Origin: Tsuneonella flava
GTDB lineage: Bacteria > Pseudomonadota > Alphaproteobacteria > Sphingomonadales > Sphingomonadaceae
Direction: 5' to 3'
Length of the DNA: 64,000 nt
NCBI RefSeq assembly: GCF_002870965.1
Contig: NZ_PHSO01000002.1
Coordinates: 96,001 to 160,000 of the forward strand
Shown here: positions 63,547 to 64,000 of the stretch, one piece after another
Position numbering within the stretch: position 1 is the first letter of the stretch
Layout: each line of letters opens with the position of its first letter
Made by a program: the position numbers and the translations under genes
Notes under the pieces: generated by a model
Seen by the model: only the letters and a program-made list of their open reading frames with translations
Told to the model about the DNA's origin: nothing
Database searches by the model: none

Positions 63547-64000
63547 TCTCTGCTTTCAACGCCAGTCGGACCATGTGGACCACTGGCACCTCCCAATCAC
63601 AACTCTCAGTACAAAGAAAAAGCAGAAATCTCCCGCTGCATCAAGGTATTCGGCTGAGTGCTGCAATTCGGATTTTTGGTGATTGCCGAGACGCCCAACT
63701 CAACGGTCCAGATAGTCAAGCCCCTGCGTGCGATTGCAGTCTCTCTCTCCCGCTCGCGTTCTCGCTTGCGTTCCAGATAGCGACGGCGCGCGCGCAGTAA
63801 TTCCATCTTTCTATCTTCAGCGAGATTGCTGGCGATGATGGCTTTGTCGTCTGTCTCTGTTGAGTACCGGCAAGTTCGGGAAGGCAGCAGTAGCCGCTGG
63901 TCCAAATTGCTCCAAAAGGGAAGAAGGCACCCGTGCCAGTCAACACTTTTAAAGCCAATAAGCGATACGCAAAGCGACTGAAGCCACCGTTGCTTCTACA
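63547..64000. other. Terminal stretch with no confident gene
   Basis: 454 bases to the window end. One minus-strand frame (63606-63905) encodes a charged coiled segment with an Arg/Glu dipeptide run (RERERERE), which could be the end of an island gene or chance. No RNA, repeat or terminator was recognised. Confidence 0.3.

Noticed and set aside
63606..63905. Minus-strand frame with an RERERERE run
   Set aside because: Composition-driven repeat, no family, and at the window edge; recorded only as part of the terminal stretch.

Overview
The window is 64 kb of GC-rich chromosomal DNA from an alphaproteobacterium. It most resembles Sphingomonadales, probably an Erythrobacteraceae/Sphingomonadaceae genome. 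The reasons are the plant-type glutamate-cysteine ligase, the TPR/BamB pair, a UbiM-like hydroxylase, frequent GTG/TTG starts, and dispersed 'TCATTGCGAGGAG...GCAATCCATG' palindromic repeats. The assignment comes from protein character only. Intact genes are packed in operons with ATGA/GTGA overlaps. The last ~3.3 kb are looser, poorer in GC and look horizontally acquired.

Regions. 0-12.6 kb is housekeeping and metabolism: 3' end of gshA, an ABM monooxygenase, an ICMT-like membrane methyltransferase, bamB with a TPR partner, a glycosyltransferase/hydrolase pair, an orphan astD, a PhoH ATPase, tRNA-Gln(TTG) and an enoyl-CoA hydratase. 12.7-24.7 kb is a reactive-sulfur and efflux region in two divergent clusters: MBL persulfide dioxygenase-like protein + DUF2892 + TauE/SafE opposite peroxiredoxin + ArsR; then rhodanese + MFP + RND opposite an SQR-like flavoprotein + DUF2892 + TolC. 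A 15-bp motif occurs in both divergent promoters, so one regulator, probably the ArsR protein, may control both. 25.4-26.0 kb is gene-free and filled with REPIN-like repeats. 26.1-28.1 kb is an acyl-CoA dehydrogenase and a TetR regulator.

28.2-41.2 kb is the most unusual part. Eight consecutive minus-strand genes encode exported proteins, three with Sel1-like or related Cys-rich repeat architecture and the others unrecognised. They diverge from an OmpR-type response regulator, a histidine kinase, a lipoprotein and a 925-aa secreted TPR-CHAT protein that keeps its His/Cys pair. The shared intergenic region carries a strong orphan terminator and an inverted repeat. I read this as one regulated cell-envelope system centred on a secreted caspase-like peptidase, and I know of no described counterpart.

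41.2-52.1 kb is a surface polysaccharide locus: Wzy-like polymerase, Wzx flippase, pyruvyltransferase-like protein, acetyltransferase, two glycosyltransferases, and Gmd/Fcl for GDP-L-fucose. It is interrupted by an SGNH-hydrolase-like protein plus a small protein resembling the head-spike base of gene transfer agents. 52.4-60.7 kb holds bioF-like AOS, a copA/copB fusion remnant, and an RND efflux operon with a divergent TetR gene and a near-ideal operator. 60.7-64 kb holds a truncated VirD4/TraG C-terminus, a small membrane protein, two small lipoproteins and a LuxR solo, which together look like the edge of a degraded conjugative island.
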